Shown: positions 9,269-18,885, counted from the stretch's first letter. The stretch is 64,000 nt of DNA from Nitrosospira sp. NpAV (GCF_000832065.1 NZ_JXQM01000019.1:207680-271679), one strand, 5' to 3'. A program made the numbers and translations. Notes: generated by a model not told the origin, from the letters alone.

Positions 9269-9592
9269 GGATTTGCCCCCGAAGTTGTCTTCCGGCGCAG
9301 ACCTTTCATGGCTCGCCGGGTTATGCTGCCGGTACCGTTACCCCGGCTGGTTTTTCGAAACCGAATATTGTGGCGCAACGGCAAAATATCGCACTGCGGT
9401 TATCGATTACCCCGGCGTTTTCGGAATTCCGGACGCGCTCAGGCACATTCACATGCGGTTTTCTTGAGGAACAGAAATTGCAACCTCCCCCTTGCAACTT
9501 CTGTCCGGTTGAAAATTTACGCTCAACATACTGTTGTGTCAACGACACCGCTCAGCCACCGCGCCTCTCCCTCTCCCCACAACAGGTTCTGA

Positions 9593-10063
9593 TTATTTGG
9601 TGAGCTCCATCAGTTGATCGAGCAACACCTTTTTCTGCTCGCCCAATTCGGCATAACGCGAATACAAGCGGTTAAGATCGCGGGCATATTGCTCGATACG
9701 TTCCTGGCGCTCCCGCTGCATCCGCACGTTGTCGTCATAGCTTTGAGGAGGATTGTCCTTGAGTCCGCCCATGGCGTAAGGTGCCTGCATCATCGAATTG
9801 GGCGTCTGTATCGCCTGGGGGTAGTTCTCCTGTATCTCATTGCGGCGCAACTCCTGCGTCATCTGAAATTGCTGGTACACGGCCTGCTGCTCCTGTTGCA
9901 CCTGATTCAATGCCAGCTCCAGCTCGGCAACGCGCGGGTTGGTTGTCGGCGGAATGGTTACCGGAGGAGTGGTTTTTGGATAGGGGTTCGAAGCGGTTTG
10001 CGCCAGCACGGGGCCGGCCAGACTTGAACCGAGTAAAAACAGGACAAGAATGATCGGCTTCAT
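9593..10063 (-). CDS. Small secreted coiled-coil protein
   Basis: A 156-aa protein with a clear signal peptide (MKPIILVLFLLGSSLAGPVLA). A Pro/Thr-rich linker follows, then a Gln-rich helical region (ELALNQVQQEQQAVYQQF) and a second charged helix (RQERIEQYARDLNRLYSRY). The start at 10063 is supported by CCAGGAGGAGTC directly before the ATG; the upstream in-frame ATG at 10129 has no such site. I do not recognise a family. A periplasmic or envelope-associated structural role is plausible but unproven. It faces away from the radical SAM gene at 10184, so the 120 bp between them should hold two divergent promoters. Confidence 0.75.
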   Translation of the reverse strand: MKPIILVLFLLGSSLAGPVLAQTASNPYPKTTPPVTIPPTTNPRVAELELALNQVQQEQQAVYQQFQMTQELRRNEIQENYPQAIQTPNSMMQAPYAMGGLKDNPPQSYDDNVRMQRERQERIEQYARDLNRLYSRYAELGEQKKVLLDQLMELTK

Positions 10064-10183
10064 GACTCCTCCTGGAAATAGGCAGGGGATTCCGTTACGA
10101 TAGCTGCGGCGATGACCTCTGCCTGGCAATACCTGCTTGCATGTTGTTTATCTACACAATGACGCAGTATATCCGAGACCATC

Positions 10184-11359
10184 ATGTCTGGCGATGATCC
10201 CTATGCAGACGCGGCACCACCCTGGGTACAGCCACCGCTTGAAGCACGGAAGGGGCGGGGCGCGGTGTCGAATCTGCAAGGCCGCTATGAAGTGCTGGCA
10301 CGGGAAGCTGTCGATGATGGCTGGTCGCATGACAATCCCGGAACAGGTACCGAACATGATAGCGGCGACGGTAACCCGCCAATCCTGAAGACGCAGGTCA
10401 TCGAAGAGCATGCCAAATCCATCTTGAGCCGCAATCAGTCTCCCGATGTGCCGTTCAGCGTGTCGCTGAATCCGTATCGCGGCTGCGAGCATGGTTGCAT
10501 CTATTGCTTCGCGCGGCCGACGCACAGCTATCTCGGCTTGTCGCCGGGGCTGGATTTCGAGAGCAAAATCTTTGCCAAGGTCAATGCACCCGAGCTGTTG
10601 CGGCGCGAGCTGGCAAAACTCTCCTACATGCCGGAACCGATAGCGCTTGGCGTCAACACCGATGCCTATCAGCCCTGTGAAAGGAAGCTGCAGCTGACGC
10701 GCCGCGTGCTGGAAGTATTGCACGACTGCGAGCACCCGGTGGCGCTGATTACCAAGTCTTCGCTGATCGAACGCGATATCGACCTGCTGGCGGAGATGGC
10801 AGCGAAACGGCAAGCCGCCGTGGCAGTGACGCTCACCACGCTCGACCATGCCGTGGCGCGCACCCTGGAACCGCGCGCGGCAGCCCCGATGCGGCGCCTG
10901 CGCACCATCCGCACTCTGACCGAAGCGGGAATTCCGGTCGGGGTCAGCATCGCGCCGGTGATTCCTTTTGTCACGGAGCCCGATCTGGAACGGGTAATGG
11001 CGTCGGCAGCGGAAGCCGGCGCCATCAATGCCAGCTATGTCGTGCTGCGCCTGCCGTGGGAGGTAAGCCCGCTATTCCGGCAATGGCTGCAAGCGCATTT
11101 TCCCGACCGGGCGCAACGCGTCATGAACCGTGTACGGGATATGCGCGGTGGCAAGGATTATGACGCCACCTTCGGCAAGCGCATGCACGGCGAGGGCATA
11201 TGGGCAGACATGATCCGTCAGCGCTTCGAAAAAACAGTCGAGCGCCTCGGCATGGGCGTACGCTCGGGCCGCTTCAAGACGTTGGATACTTCGCGTTTCC
11301 GTCCACCTTCGGCGACTACAATGGCGGCGCCAGGGGGCAGGCAGTTCGAGCTGTTTTAA
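10184..11359 (+). CDS. PA0069-family radical SAM protein
   Basis: A 391-aa radical S-adenosylmethionine protein distantly related to spore photoproduct lyase. The iron-sulfur motif is CEHGCIYC (Cys-x3-Cys-x2-Cys) near residue 100, preceded by the typical SVSLNPYRG. Further family features are FARPTHSYLGL, GVNTDAYQPCE and a TIM-barrel body ending in the RMHGEGIWADMI region. The substrate is unknown for the whole family. It is widespread and usually encoded alone, as here, where neither neighbour overlaps it. About 270 bp without features follow before dnaQ. Confidence 0.9.
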   Translation: MSGDDPYADAAPPWVQPPLEARKGRGAVSNLQGRYEVLAREAVDDGWSHDNPGTGTEHDSGDGNPPILKTQVIEEHAKSILSRNQSPDVPFSVSLNPYRGCEHGCIYCFARPTHSYLGLSPGLDFESKIFAKVNAPELLRRELAKLSYMPEPIALGVNTDAYQPCERKLQLTRRVLEVLHDCEHPVALITKSSLIERDIDLLAEMAAKRQAAVAVTLTTLDHAVARTLEPRAAAPMRRLRTIRTLTEAGIPVGVSIAPVIPFVTEPDLERVMASAAEAGAINASYVVLRLPWEVSPLFRQWLQAHFPDRAQRVMNRVRDMRGGKDYDATFGKRMHGEGIWADMIRQRFEKTVERLGMGVRSGRFKTLDTSRFRPPSATTMAAPGGRQFELF

Positions 11360-11630
11360 CGACTCTGCCATATCCAATCTTATCCAACGCATTGCAACCA
11401 CTTGGGCGTCGTAAGCCAAAACGCCAAGCTGAATGCTGTCAAAACACTTAGGATGGTAATGCGGAATGTTCGGATGCCTTTGTGACCGTGGATGGGACAA
11501 AAAGCGGCGGAACGGTTGGATGGATAACCCACATTATTCTAACCGAAAAATGCAAGGTTAATTGACCAAGGTTCCAGTCCAGCTATTTACCGGAGCAACC
11601 TCAAGTCTGCTTACCACCACCGGAAGCGGT

Positions 11631-12332
11631 TCATGATGTGATCTCCAACTGCTTCCACATACACTTGCCCTTGCTCTCGCGTTCTATCATTTCCAGTTGC
11701 TGCGCGTGGGCTTCCAATTCCTCCGCGCTGGCAGGCAGTACTGTCAGTTGCAAGTCCCGCAGATTGGCGGCGATCTCGAGCGCGGAGGGAGCCTCCAGTT
11801 CCATGAGCAGGCTATCCTGCCCGCGCGTCATGGCAAGATAGACTTCCGCCAGCAATTCCGCGTCCAGCAGCGCCCCGTGCAGCGTGCGCCGGGAATTATC
11901 GACCTCGTAGCGTTCGCATAACACATCCAGGTTGTTTCGCTTTCCCGGATGCAGCTCTTTTGCCATTTTCAAGGTATCGGTCACCGAATGGCAATATTCT
12001 TTCAGGGGCTGCAACTCGGCCAATCCAAACTCATGATCGAGAAACGCGACGTCAAAGGCGGCGTTGTGCATGATGAGTTCCGCCCCCTCCAGAAACTCCA
12101 GCAGCTCATGCACGATGTCCCGGAATTTTGGCTTATCCTGCAGAAATTCCGTGGTCAATCCATGAACCTGCAATGCACCCTCCTCGCTTTCCCGTTCCGG
12201 ATTCAGATAACGGTGAAAGCGGCGGCCCGTAAATCGGCGACTCAGCATTTCCACTGCGGCGATTTCGATCACCCGATGGCCAAGCTTGGGTTCCAGGCCT
12301 GTTGTTTCAGTATCGATAAAAATCTGGCGCAC
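11631..12332 (-). CDS. dnaQ: DNA polymerase III epsilon subunit (3'-5' proofreading exonuclease)
   Basis: The proofreading subunit of the replicative polymerase core. All DEDDh exonuclease motifs are present: IDTETTGLE (motif I), HNAAFDVAFLDHE (motif II) and HGALLDAELLAEVY (motif III with the catalytic His). The C-terminal tail of about 50 residues is the linker that binds the alpha subunit. The protein is 233 aa, close to the usual 240. Translation starts at a GTG at 12332. It is downstream of rnhA on the same strand with a 98-bp gap, the same neighbour relation as in E. coli, although there the two genes are divergent. Confidence 0.95.
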   Translation of the reverse strand: MRQIFIDTETTGLEPKLGHRVIEIAAVEMLSRRFTGRRFHRYLNPERESEEGALQVHGLTTEFLQDKPKFRDIVHELLEFLEGAELIMHNAAFDVAFLDHEFGLAELQPLKEYCHSVTDTLKMAKELHPGKRNNLDVLCERYEVDNSRRTLHGALLDAELLAEVYLAMTRGQDSLLMELEAPSALEIAANLRDLQLTVLPASAEELEAHAQQLEMIERESKGKCMWKQLEITS

Positions 12333-12430
12333 CGGTTTATATTCCTATTCGAAAACCCATATCACGGGGACTTTTGTAGTTAAAATCCCTTAACCTCTCT
12401 TATATTCCTATAACATCTGTCAATATTCGT

Positions 12431-12913
12431 CTATTTCGCTTGTTCATTCTCCATTACTGGCCTTTCCAGTACCGATAGCACCCCGCGATTGGCAAGCTTG
12501 TCCGCTTGTTCGTTGCCTTCATGACCGGAATGGCCGCGCACCCATAGCCACTTGATTTGATGGCGCTGCGACAGTTCATCGAGCTCTTTCCATAAATCAT
12601 CATTCCTTACCGGTTTTTTGTCGGCGGTGCGCCAGCCGCGTTTTTTCCAGGAATGGATCCATTCGCTGATGCCTTTTTGCACGTATTGCGAATCGGTGTG
12701 CAGCTGCACCTCGCATGGCTGCGTCAAGGCTTCCAGCGCGCGGATGACCGCAAGCAGTTCCATGCGGTTATTGGTCGTCAACTTTTCGCCGCCGTACAGC
12801 TCCCGCTGGTGCCCGTTGTATCGCAGCAGCGCGCCCCACCCGCCAACGCCGGGATTGCCTTTGCAGGCGCCGTCGGTGAATATTTCCACCATGCCCCCCC
12901 GCTTCGCTTTCAC
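12431..12913 (-). CDS. rnhA: Ribonuclease HI
   Basis: Degrades the RNA strand of RNA-DNA hybrids. The catalytic acidic residues are visible in [11 protein letters not shown] (Asp), [13 protein letters not shown] (Glu), [12 protein letters not shown] (Asp) and [12 protein letters not shown] (Asp near the end, with the assisting His). Two starts are possible: a GTG at 12913 whose GTGA overlaps the stop of the preceding methyltransferase gene by four bases, and the ATG at 12892 directly before VEIFTDGA. Coupling to the upstream gene favours the first. About 20 residues after the last catalytic Asp are a variable tail. Confidence 0.95.
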   Translation of the reverse strand: MKAKRGGMVEIFTDGACKGNPGVGGWGALLRYNGHQRELYGGEKLTTNNRMELLAVIRALEALTQPCEVQLHTDSQYVQKGISEWIHSWKKRGWRTADKKPVRNDDLWKELDELSQRHQIKWLWVRGHSGHEGNEQADKLANRGVLSVLERPVMENEQAK

Positions 12914-13758
12914 TCCCTGCCTTGCTTAGGCGCCTTCACTAGGGTGCCGTTGCGCGCCGCCAGGCGTGGCTCCTGTCCGGACGCATTGCCGCCGAGTTTC
13001 TGTGCGATCGGCGCCATGCCTCGCCTGGCGGCGCGCACCTCTTTCCACTCGGGCTTGATCACGCGCATGCCATGCACGCGCTTGACCGCCGTCAGAAAGT
13101 AAATGCCCCCCGAAAACGGCCACCAGCGATCGCCCGCGGTCTCCATGAAATTGAATCGCTTCAGCCATTTTTCCTGACTGAACGGGGGAGCATAGCAACA
13201 TAAGCGGTCTTTGGTGATTTCGAAATCGAGCAATGTCAACCAGTCCTTGAGTCTTGGCAGTGCGATGAACTTGCCGTGCCAGGGAAAATGCTTCTCAACC
13301 GGTGGGCCTTTGAGCTTCGGCATCAAGTTGCCGCGCCAGGGAAAATGCTCCTCCACCGATCCAAGAAACCCACGCATACCCCAAAGGCTGCGCGGGTTGA
13401 AGCCACAGACGATTACATGGCCCTCGGGCATGAGCACCCGTTGCACCTCGCGTAAAATCTGATGAGGATTGGCACTGAATTCAAGCACATGAGGCAGGAG
13501 CACCAGATCTATGCTGTTCGTTTCAATCGGCAGAAACTCAGGGGCTGCCCGCAGCGCAGCGCCTTCCTCGATGACCGCCGCGCAGAACCGCAGTGGCATG
13601 CGGTTGGCACGCAGAAAATCATATTGCGGAAATCCTATCTGCATGGCGTTGTAGCCAAATACATCCACCACGGCCTGGTCGAAATGGTTCTGCTCCCGCT
13701 CCAGCAGATATTGACCCAGACAGGTGTCAAACCATTCCAGCCTATTTTTTATCGGCAT
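12910..13758 (-). CDS. Class I SAM-dependent methyltransferase (YafS-like)
   Basis: A 282-aa methyltransferase of the type 11 group that sits next to rnhA and gloB, as yafS does in E. coli. The SAM-binding part is atypical at its glycine loop, but motif IV ([19 protein letters not shown]) and the following [15 protein letters not shown] are clear. The substrate is unknown. An oddity is an internal near-duplication: [14 protein letters not shown] and [16 protein letters not shown] stand 19 residues apart, encoded by two 31-bp repeats at 13271-13301 and 13328-13358 with three differences. It overlaps rnhA by four bases and is divergent from gloB. Confidence 0.87.
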   Translation of the reverse strand: MPIKNRLEWFDTCLGQYLLEREQNHFDQAVVDVFGYNAMQIGFPQYDFLRANRMPLRFCAAVIEEGAALRAAPEFLPIETNSIDLVLLPHVLEFSANPHQILREVQRVLMPEGHVIVCGFNPRSLWGMRGFLGSVEEHFPWRGNLMPKLKGPPVEKHFPWHGKFIALPRLKDWLTLLDFEITKDRLCCYAPPFSQEKWLKRFNFMETAGDRWWPFSGGIYFLTAVKRVHGMRVIKPEWKEVRAARRGMAPIAQKLGGNASGQEPRLAARNGTLVKAPKQGRE

Positions 13759-13893
13759 ATATATTAAGAACGGCAGAAGGGAATTCGATTATGGACTAAT
13801 ATGAATATCTATTGCTCTGTTAAGTTCAATTCATCGACGCGACATCGCCATTTATCCGATTGAACACAAATTCAAATTGAAACGCCAGCCGCC

Positions 13894-14685
13894 ATGACCA
13901 TGCCGTACATCGTTGCGATTCACGCATTCATCGATAATTATATCTGGGTTATCCGCGACCACTGCCACGCCGCCGTGGTCGATCCGGGCGACGCCTCCCC
14001 TGTTCTGGACTATCTTGAACAAGAAAAGCTGAAACTCATCGCCATTCTCAACACCCACCACCACAACGACCATGTGGGGGGCAACGCCGCGCTGTTGCGG
14101 GAATTCACGGTACCGGTATATGGCCCCGCGAACGAATCGATTCCCACCGTCACGCACCCCCTCAAGGAGTGCAACGATAAAGAAAGCGCAGAAGGCAACG
14201 CCTATATTCCGGAATTCTCGCTCAGCCTCAGGGTGCTGGATATCCCCGGCCATACCGCCGGACATATTGCGTATTATGGCGCAAACCTGTTGTTTTGTGG
14301 GGATACTCTGTTTGCCTGCGGCTGCGGGCGATTATTCGAGGGGACCGCGCCACAAATGGTGAATTCACTGCAAAAACTGACTGATTTGCCCAAAGAAACC
14401 GGGGTCTATTGCGGCCATGAATACACTCTCAACAATATTCGTTTTGCCAGGACGGTCGAGCCAGGCAACCAGGCGTTGATTGAAAGGGAAGCAAAGGTCG
14501 AAGCATTGCGCAAGCAGAATATTCCGACATTGCCCTCCGACATCGCGATAGAAAGAGCCACCAATCCATTCCTGCGTTGCGATCAGCCGGAAATCATCCG
14601 CAATGCCAGTGTCTATGCGGGCAAGCCGTTATCCGATCCCGTAAGTGTATTTGCCACATTGCGCGACTGGAAGAATCATTTTTAA
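13894..14685 (+). CDS. gloB: Hydroxyacylglutathione hydrolase (glyoxalase II)
   Basis: Hydrolyses S-lactoylglutathione to lactate and glutathione, the second step of methylglyoxal detoxification. It has the metallo-beta-lactamase fold with the binuclear metal site THHHNDHVGG near residue 54, a His in IPGHTAGHIAYY, the Asp in FCGDTLFACGCGRLFEG and the His in YCGHEYT. The C-terminal substrate-binding domain (IERATNPFLRCDQPEI) is present. Length is 263 aa, normal for the family. It is transcribed away from the methyltransferase/rnhA/dnaQ group, a conserved arrangement in proteobacteria. Confidence 0.95.
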   Translation: MTMPYIVAIHAFIDNYIWVIRDHCHAAVVDPGDASPVLDYLEQEKLKLIAILNTHHHNDHVGGNAALLREFTVPVYGPANESIPTVTHPLKECNDKESAEGNAYIPEFSLSLRVLDIPGHTAGHIAYYGANLLFCGDTLFACGCGRLFEGTAPQMVNSLQKLTDLPKETGVYCGHEYTLNNIRFARTVEPGNQALIEREAKVEALRKQNIPTLPSDIAIERATNPFLRCDQPEIIRNASVYAGKPLSDPVSVFATLRDWKNHF

Positions 14686-14747
14686 CCCAAATATTCCATT
14701 GGAACGCGAGGTGACATGAATGATCAGACACTTTCGTTGTCGTACCC

Positions 14748-14765
14748 TATGCCCGCATGGGCATA
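14748..14765. promoter_or_regulatory. Inverted repeat upstream of the transaldolase gene
   Basis: TATGCCC and GGGCATA form a perfect 7-bp stem around a GCAT loop, about 140 bp before the transaldolase start. There is no T-run after it, so it is not an ordinary terminator. It could be an operator or an end-of-gloB structure. This is inference from symmetry only. Confidence 0.3.
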
Positions 14766-14901
14766 AATGCGCAACTTCGCCCGCGTAACATGGCAATATG
14801 TTACGCCAACTCAACCGCCGGTTGTGGCACAGTGAAACAGGGATAGCATTCACGACACGAATTGTTCGCCATAGCGGCACACTACGGGAGGTTTAAAGCA
14901 C

Positions 14902-16029
14902 ATGAACCCTTTAGAACAGATACTGCTGTACGGCCAATCCATCTGGCTGGATTCGATCAGCCGCGATCTCATCAATAGCGGAGAACTGCAACGCCTGGTG
15001 ACTGAAGACAAACTGCGCGGCGTGACCAGCAACCCGACCATTTTCGAACAAGCCATCAATCGCGGCAATAGCTACGACGACGCGCTGCGGGCATTGTTGA
15101 AAGCCGATGGCCAACAAACCGACAAGGCGCTGTTTGAAGCGCTGGCTGTCGCCGATATACGCAAGGCTACCGATGTACTGCGGCCCGTTTATGACGCAAC
15201 CCAGGGGGCCGACGGCTATGTCAGCCTCGAAGTCTCGCCCCATCTCGCCCATGATACGGATGGAACCATTGCCGAAGCGAAGCGGTTGTGGGATGCAGTG
15301 CAACGCCCCAACCTGATGATAAAAATTCCGGCCACCCCGGCGGGCATACCCGCAATTTCTCAATCCATCGCAGCGCGCATAAACATCAACGTGACGCTGA
15401 TGTTCTCGCTGCGGCATTATGAAGACGTGGCGCGTGCCTATATCCGCGGGCTCGGCGGCATTGAGGAAGTCTCGCCGAATAAAAAGGATGCCTGGCCGGT
15501 TTCGGTTGCATCGTTCTTTGTCAGCCGGGTGGACGGTATCGTCGATCCCCTGCTGGAAAAGAACGGATCGCCCGCAGCGCTCGCCTTGCGCGGAAAAATC
15601 GCCATCGCGAACGCCAAGCTTGCTTATCAGCGCTTCCGCGAAATATTTCATGGCGAGACATTTGTCGATTTGCGCCGCAAAGGCGTACAAGTGCAGCGGC
15701 CGTTGTGGGGCAGCACCGGTACCAAAAATCCCGCTTATTCCGATGTGCTCTATATCGAGCAGTTGATCGGTCCCGACACAGTCAACACCGTGCCGCCTAA
15801 AACTCTCGATGCATTCCGCGATCATGGCCGCGTGCACGAAACGCTCACGGAAAATATTGAACAGGCGGAAGCGGACATCGCGCAGTTACCGGAATTTGGG
15901 ATCGATCTCGAAGCCATCACCGAAAAACTTCAGGATGACGGCGTGGACGCTTTCGCCGCATCTTACGACAAGCTGCTTGCCGCGATTAAAACCAAGCGAG
16001 AGGAAATCCATGCAAATCAAGCAGCCTAA
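14902..16029 (+). CDS. tal: Transaldolase (first copy)
   Basis: Transfers a dihydroxyacetone unit between sugar phosphates in the non-oxidative pentose-phosphate pathway. The protein is 375 aa, the long form that is common in proteobacteria and actinobacteria. Typical segments are [13 protein letters not shown], the Schiff-base lysine strand [23 protein letters not shown] and [21 protein letters not shown] ribosome site precedes ATG 14902. The 6-phosphogluconate dehydrogenase gene follows about 160 bp downstream in the same direction. A second transaldolase of identical length but clearly diverged sequence lies at 25803. Confidence 0.95.
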   Translation: MNPLEQILLYGQSIWLDSISRDLINSGELQRLVTEDKLRGVTSNPTIFEQAINRGNSYDDALRALLKADGQQTDKALFEALAVADIRKATDVLRPVYDATQGADGYVSLEVSPHLAHDTDGTIAEAKRLWDAVQRPNLMIKIPATPAGIPAISQSIAARININVTLMFSLRHYEDVARAYIRGLGGIEEVSPNKKDAWPVSVASFFVSRVDGIVDPLLEKNGSPAALALRGKIAIANAKLAYQRFREIFHGETFVDLRRKGVQVQRPLWGSTGTKNPAYSDVLYIEQLIGPDTVNTVPPKTLDAFRDHGRVHETLTENIEQAEADIAQLPEFGIDLEAITEKLQDDGVDAFAASYDKLLAAIKTKREEIHANQAA

Positions 16030-16190
16030 CCAAGCTGCCGGACTTTAGAGGATAGATAGAGCATGGCGCAACCCATCAACACGATGGGAGTGCTATATTA
16101 TGAATGTCTAAATAAGAAGCCCTCCAGGGTGCGCGTCAATGGCCACATCGGAGACTTGGCCAGGAGTCCTGGATAATCGGGAGGAAAGCA

Positions 16191-17096
16191 ATGGAACTCG
16201 GAATGATCGGCCTTGGCCGCATGGGCGGCAACATGGCGCAGCGGCTGGTGCGCGGCGGCCACCGGGTCGCGGGCTATGCCCGCAACCCGGATACGCTAAA
16301 AGAAATAAAAGGAAAAGGCATCGTACCGGCGTCGACGCTTGAAGCGCTCGTCAATGAATTGAAATCGCCCCGCAAGATATGGCTGATGGTTCCCGCGGGC
16401 GCCCCGGTGGACGATACAATTGCCGCATTGTGGCCGCTGCTCATACCAGGCGACATCATTATCGAGGGCGGCAATTCAAATTACAAAGATACGCAACGCC
16501 GTGCGCAAATGCTGGCAACCAGCAAAATCCACTATGTCGACGCAGGCACCAGCGGCGGCGTGTGGGGGCTTCAGAATGGCTACAGCATCATGCTGGGCGG
16601 AGATGAACAAGTGATCGAGGGGCTGCGTCCCATCTTCGAAACCCTGGCTCCCGCGCCGGACAAAGGCTGGGGGCGCGTCGGCCCCAGCGGTGCCGGACAC
16701 TTCACCAAAATGATCCATAACGGTATCGAGTACGGCATGATGCAAGCATATGGCGAAGGATTTGCGATCCTGCGCCATAAAATGGAATTCAACCTGGATC
16801 TGCACCAGATAGCCGAGATCTGGCGCGATGGCAGCGTGGTGCAATCATGGCTGCTCGACCTGACCGCCGCCGCCCTGGCGGAAAATCCGGGCCTGGAAGG
16901 CATCGCTCCCTATGTCGCCGATTCCGGCGAAGGGCGCTGGACCGTCGCCGAAGCGATCGACCTCGATGTCGCCGCACCGGTCATCACGCTGGCATTACTG
17001 CAACGCTTGCAGTCGCGCGATGCCGATTCGTTCTCGAACAAACTATTATCGGCATTACGCAACCAGTTCGGCGGCCATGCGATGAAAAAGGACTAA
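16191..17096 (+). CDS. gnd: 6-phosphogluconate dehydrogenase, decarboxylating (short form)
   Basis: Oxidises 6-phosphogluconate to ribulose 5-phosphate with release of CO2. The N-terminus has the Rossmann motif GMIGLGRMGGNMAQRL; DAGTSGGVWGLQNGY is the substrate-binding signature and GHFTKMIHNGIEYGMMQAY carries the catalytic Lys. At 301 aa it is the short GntZ/YqeC type, half-way between 6PGDH and hydroxyisobutyrate dehydrogenases. GGGAGGAAAGC precedes the ATG. It works with the tal gene upstream and the pgl gene at 22980. The zwf gene that would supply the first step is not in the window. Confidence 0.93.
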   Translation: MELGMIGLGRMGGNMAQRLVRGGHRVAGYARNPDTLKEIKGKGIVPASTLEALVNELKSPRKIWLMVPAGAPVDDTIAALWPLLIPGDIIIEGGNSNYKDTQRRAQMLATSKIHYVDAGTSGGVWGLQNGYSIMLGGDEQVIEGLRPIFETLAPAPDKGWGRVGPSGAGHFTKMIHNGIEYGMMQAYGEGFAILRHKMEFNLDLHQIAEIWRDGSVVQSWLLDLTAAALAENPGLEGIAPYVADSGEGRWTVAEAIDLDVAAPVITLALLQRLQSRDADSFSNKLLSALRNQFGGHAMKKD

Positions 17097-17322
17097 ATCC
17101 CTGGCGAGCGGGATAGCAAGATGCGGAATGCCAATGAGCAAGGCGCATTCCGCCGTATGTTGACTCGGGACCTGGAATTGCCGCGGATCAAGACAACTTC
17201 ACCCTCTTCGCCACACTTCCCGTCATGCTAAATGGCACGTTGCTGCTTGGATATGAGCGCGCGACTCCGGCAAAAGCTCGGGAACACCTTTTATATGAAA
17301 TATCAGTTTAAACATAATTAAG

Positions 17323-17351
17323 TTTACAAAGTATCTCTGGTTGAGTATGAT
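17323..17351 (+). promoter_or_regulatory. Sigma-70 promoter, copy 1 of a duplicated promoter
   Basis: TTTACA and TATGAT are separated by exactly 17 bases. The whole 49-bp block 17305-17353 recurs at 18247-18295 with only a few changes. Because the promoter lies here, translation of the gene downstream cannot start before about 17360. Confidence 0.7.
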
Positions 17352-17448
17352 GCGACGACGCTGGAACCCGAGAGAAATGACCTCGCATTATCACGTCAAC
17401 CAGAATTTGAAAAATCAGGCCGATTTTAAAGATCAAATCGCGAAGACC

Positions 17449-17868
17449 ATGATGAGAATGAAAAATATTGTTGCGGCATTATCCGTAATCGGCCTTCTGG
17501 TCTCGGCAAGTTCGTCCGCAACGGCGGCTGGGCCCGCTGACACCCCCGAGATTCGCGCAGCCGTTCAAAAAGCCGCTACCCGGGCCGAACATGAGGCCGT
17601 AGCAAAACTCTATGAAGATGCCGCCGCGCAAACCCAGGCAAAAGTGAAAGAGCAACAGGAATTGCTCGAGCAGTACGAAAATAAAAGCTATCTATATGGC
17701 AGACAGGTGCAGGACTTGCAATTGCATGCTTCCGCGCAGGTACGCGAGTACGAACAGGTTGTCGAGGCAAATATTAAAGAAGCACGTCTTCATCGCCAGA
17801 TGGCTTTGAACGCAGATGAGAATCACGCTGCAACCAATCCCCAAAAACTTAGCATCATGGACCGGTAA
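17449..17868 (+). CDS. Small secreted helical protein, tandem copy 1
   Basis: A 139-aa protein with a signal peptide ending near SATAAGP, then TPEIRAAVQKAATRAEHEAV and a long Gln/Glu-rich helix (KVKEQQELLEQYENKSYLYG). It ends with EARLHRQMALNADENHA. It is closely similar to the product at 18375 and to the partial gene at 1-207. Function is unknown. The start is one of three close ATGs (17449, 17452, 17458), none with a strong ribosome site; the last gives the N-terminus most like the other copies. Its promoter and terminator are duplicated along with the gene, so the pair arose by a local tandem duplication of about 0.95 kb. Confidence 0.82.
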   Translation: MMRMKNIVAALSVIGLLVSASSSATAAGPADTPEIRAAVQKAATRAEHEAVAKLYEDAAAQTQAKVKEQQELLEQYENKSYLYGRQVQDLQLHASAQVREYEQVVEANIKEARLHRQMALNADENHAATNPQKLSIMDR

Positions 17869-17897
17869 AAATTTCCATGTGATTTCCTGATGGCAGG

Positions 17898-17928
17898 CAG
17901 CACTCGATTGGGTGCTGTTTTTTTTTTG
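17898..17928 (+). terminator. Rho-independent terminator, copy 1
   Basis: CAGCAC pairs with GTGCTG around a short loop and is followed directly by a run of T residues. It ends the gene at 17449. The same element, slightly changed, ends the second copy. Confidence 0.8.
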
Positions 17929-18264
17929 ACAATCCAAGCCCCGTGCAAGCAGGGCTGACCCTACAGGCCTGCAAGGCCTTCCACATCGATCCCACCACCG
18001 CCAAAACTTGACGAGACCCGGCAGCCGGTGGAGCTTGAAGTCGGGCAACCACCCCCCGGCAACCCATTAAGCGGTTCGCGGAACCTAGCCGGGTGCCGGC
18101 ATCCTAGTGGATCGTCCGGGTTGGAGAATTTATGGCCACTCGGAATCCATTCTAGCCGTCATGCTTATCCATATCTCATTGAGCCTGACGAAACATAACC
18201 CTCGTTCATCGCCGCTCTCGAAAACACGGCTTTCGCAGGTTAATATAGTTTAAACATAAATAAG

Positions 18265-18293
18265 TTGACAAAGTATTTCTGGTTGAGTATGAT
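18265..18293 (+). promoter_or_regulatory. Sigma-70 promoter, copy 2
   Basis: TTGACA, 17 bases, TATGAT: nearly perfect consensus. It drives the gene at 18375. It has a better -35 box than copy 1 (TTTACA), so the two copies may differ in expression. The stretch 17929-18246 between the copies shows no gene. Confidence 0.78.
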
Positions 18294-18374
18294 GCAACCC
18301 ATGAAAGCTGGAAGTCGAAAAACCTATATTTCCGCATCAACCGAATTTGAAAGAAGAAACACGTGAGGATTATG

Positions 18375-18791
18375 ATGAAGACTAAAAATATTTTTGCGAC
18401 TTTGTCCATGATCGGCTTTCTGGCGGCGGCAAGTTCGGTCGCGACCGCGACTGAGCCTGTTAATACCCCCGAAATTCGTGCGGCCGCGCAGAAAGCCATT
18501 ACCCGCGACGAACATGAAGCCGTGGCGAGATTCTATGAAAATGCCGCGGCGCAGTTGCAGGTGAAAATGAAGGAACAGCAGGAACTGCTTGAGCAGTATG
18601 AGAATAAGAGTTATCTCTATGGCAGACGAGCACAGGATCTCCAATCACATGCCCACGCCCAGGTGCGCGTATATGCGCAGGCCGTAGAGATAAATATCAA
18701 GGAAGCCCGCCTGCATCACCAAATGGCCTTGAAGGCCGATGAGAATCATGCCGCTTCCAGTCAGCAAAAGCTTAGCGCTGTGAGTCGGTAA
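18375..18791 (+). CDS. Small secreted helical protein, tandem copy 2
   Basis: A 138-aa protein: signal peptide ending near VATATEP, TPEIRAAAQKAITRDEHEAV, and a Gln/Glu-rich helix (KMKEQQELLEQYENKSYLYG). The C-terminus LHHQMALKADENHA closely matches copy 1. I chose ATG 18375 because GTGAGGA stands just upstream and because the resulting MKTKN start equals the MKTKS start of the partial gene at 1-207. Function is unknown; the conserved parts are the helix with the YENKSYLYG block and the MALxADENHA end. It is followed by its own terminator and, directly after that, by the tetR promoter. Confidence 0.83.
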   Translation: MKTKNIFATLSMIGFLAAASSVATATEPVNTPEIRAAAQKAITRDEHEAVARFYENAAAQLQVKMKEQQELLEQYENKSYLYGRRAQDLQSHAHAQVRVYAQAVEINIKEARLHHQMALKADENHAASSQQKLSAVSR

Positions 18792-18817
18792 CAAGTTCAT
18801 GTGACTTCCTGATGGCA

Positions 18818-18848
18818 GACAGCGCTCAATTGGGTGCTGTCTTTTTTT
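18818..18848 (+). terminator. Rho-independent terminator, copy 2
   Basis: GACAGC pairs with GCTGTC and is followed by a run of seven T residues. The T-run abuts the -35 box of the tetR promoter at 18850, so termination and the next promoter share only a few bases. Confidence 0.78.
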
Positions 18849-18849
18849 C

Positions 18850-18879
18850 TTGACAATTAAAGACAACCGGTCGTATTAT
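18850..18879 (+). promoter_or_regulatory. tetR promoter with embedded operator
   Basis: TTGACA and TATTAT are 18 bases apart, and TATTAT is seven bases before the ATG at 18886. The spacer contains AGACAACCGGTCGT (18861-18874), a near-palindrome around ACCGGT. A sequence of the same pattern, AGACGACCAGTCAT, stands before the next gene. This suggests that the TetR protein represses itself and that gene. Confidence 0.6.
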
Positions 18880-18885
18880 TTAACC

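Noticed and set aside
8765..9592. Long plus-strand frame of 275 codons
   Set aside because: It lies opposite the UDG-like gene and has the composition of an antisense frame in GC-rich DNA.
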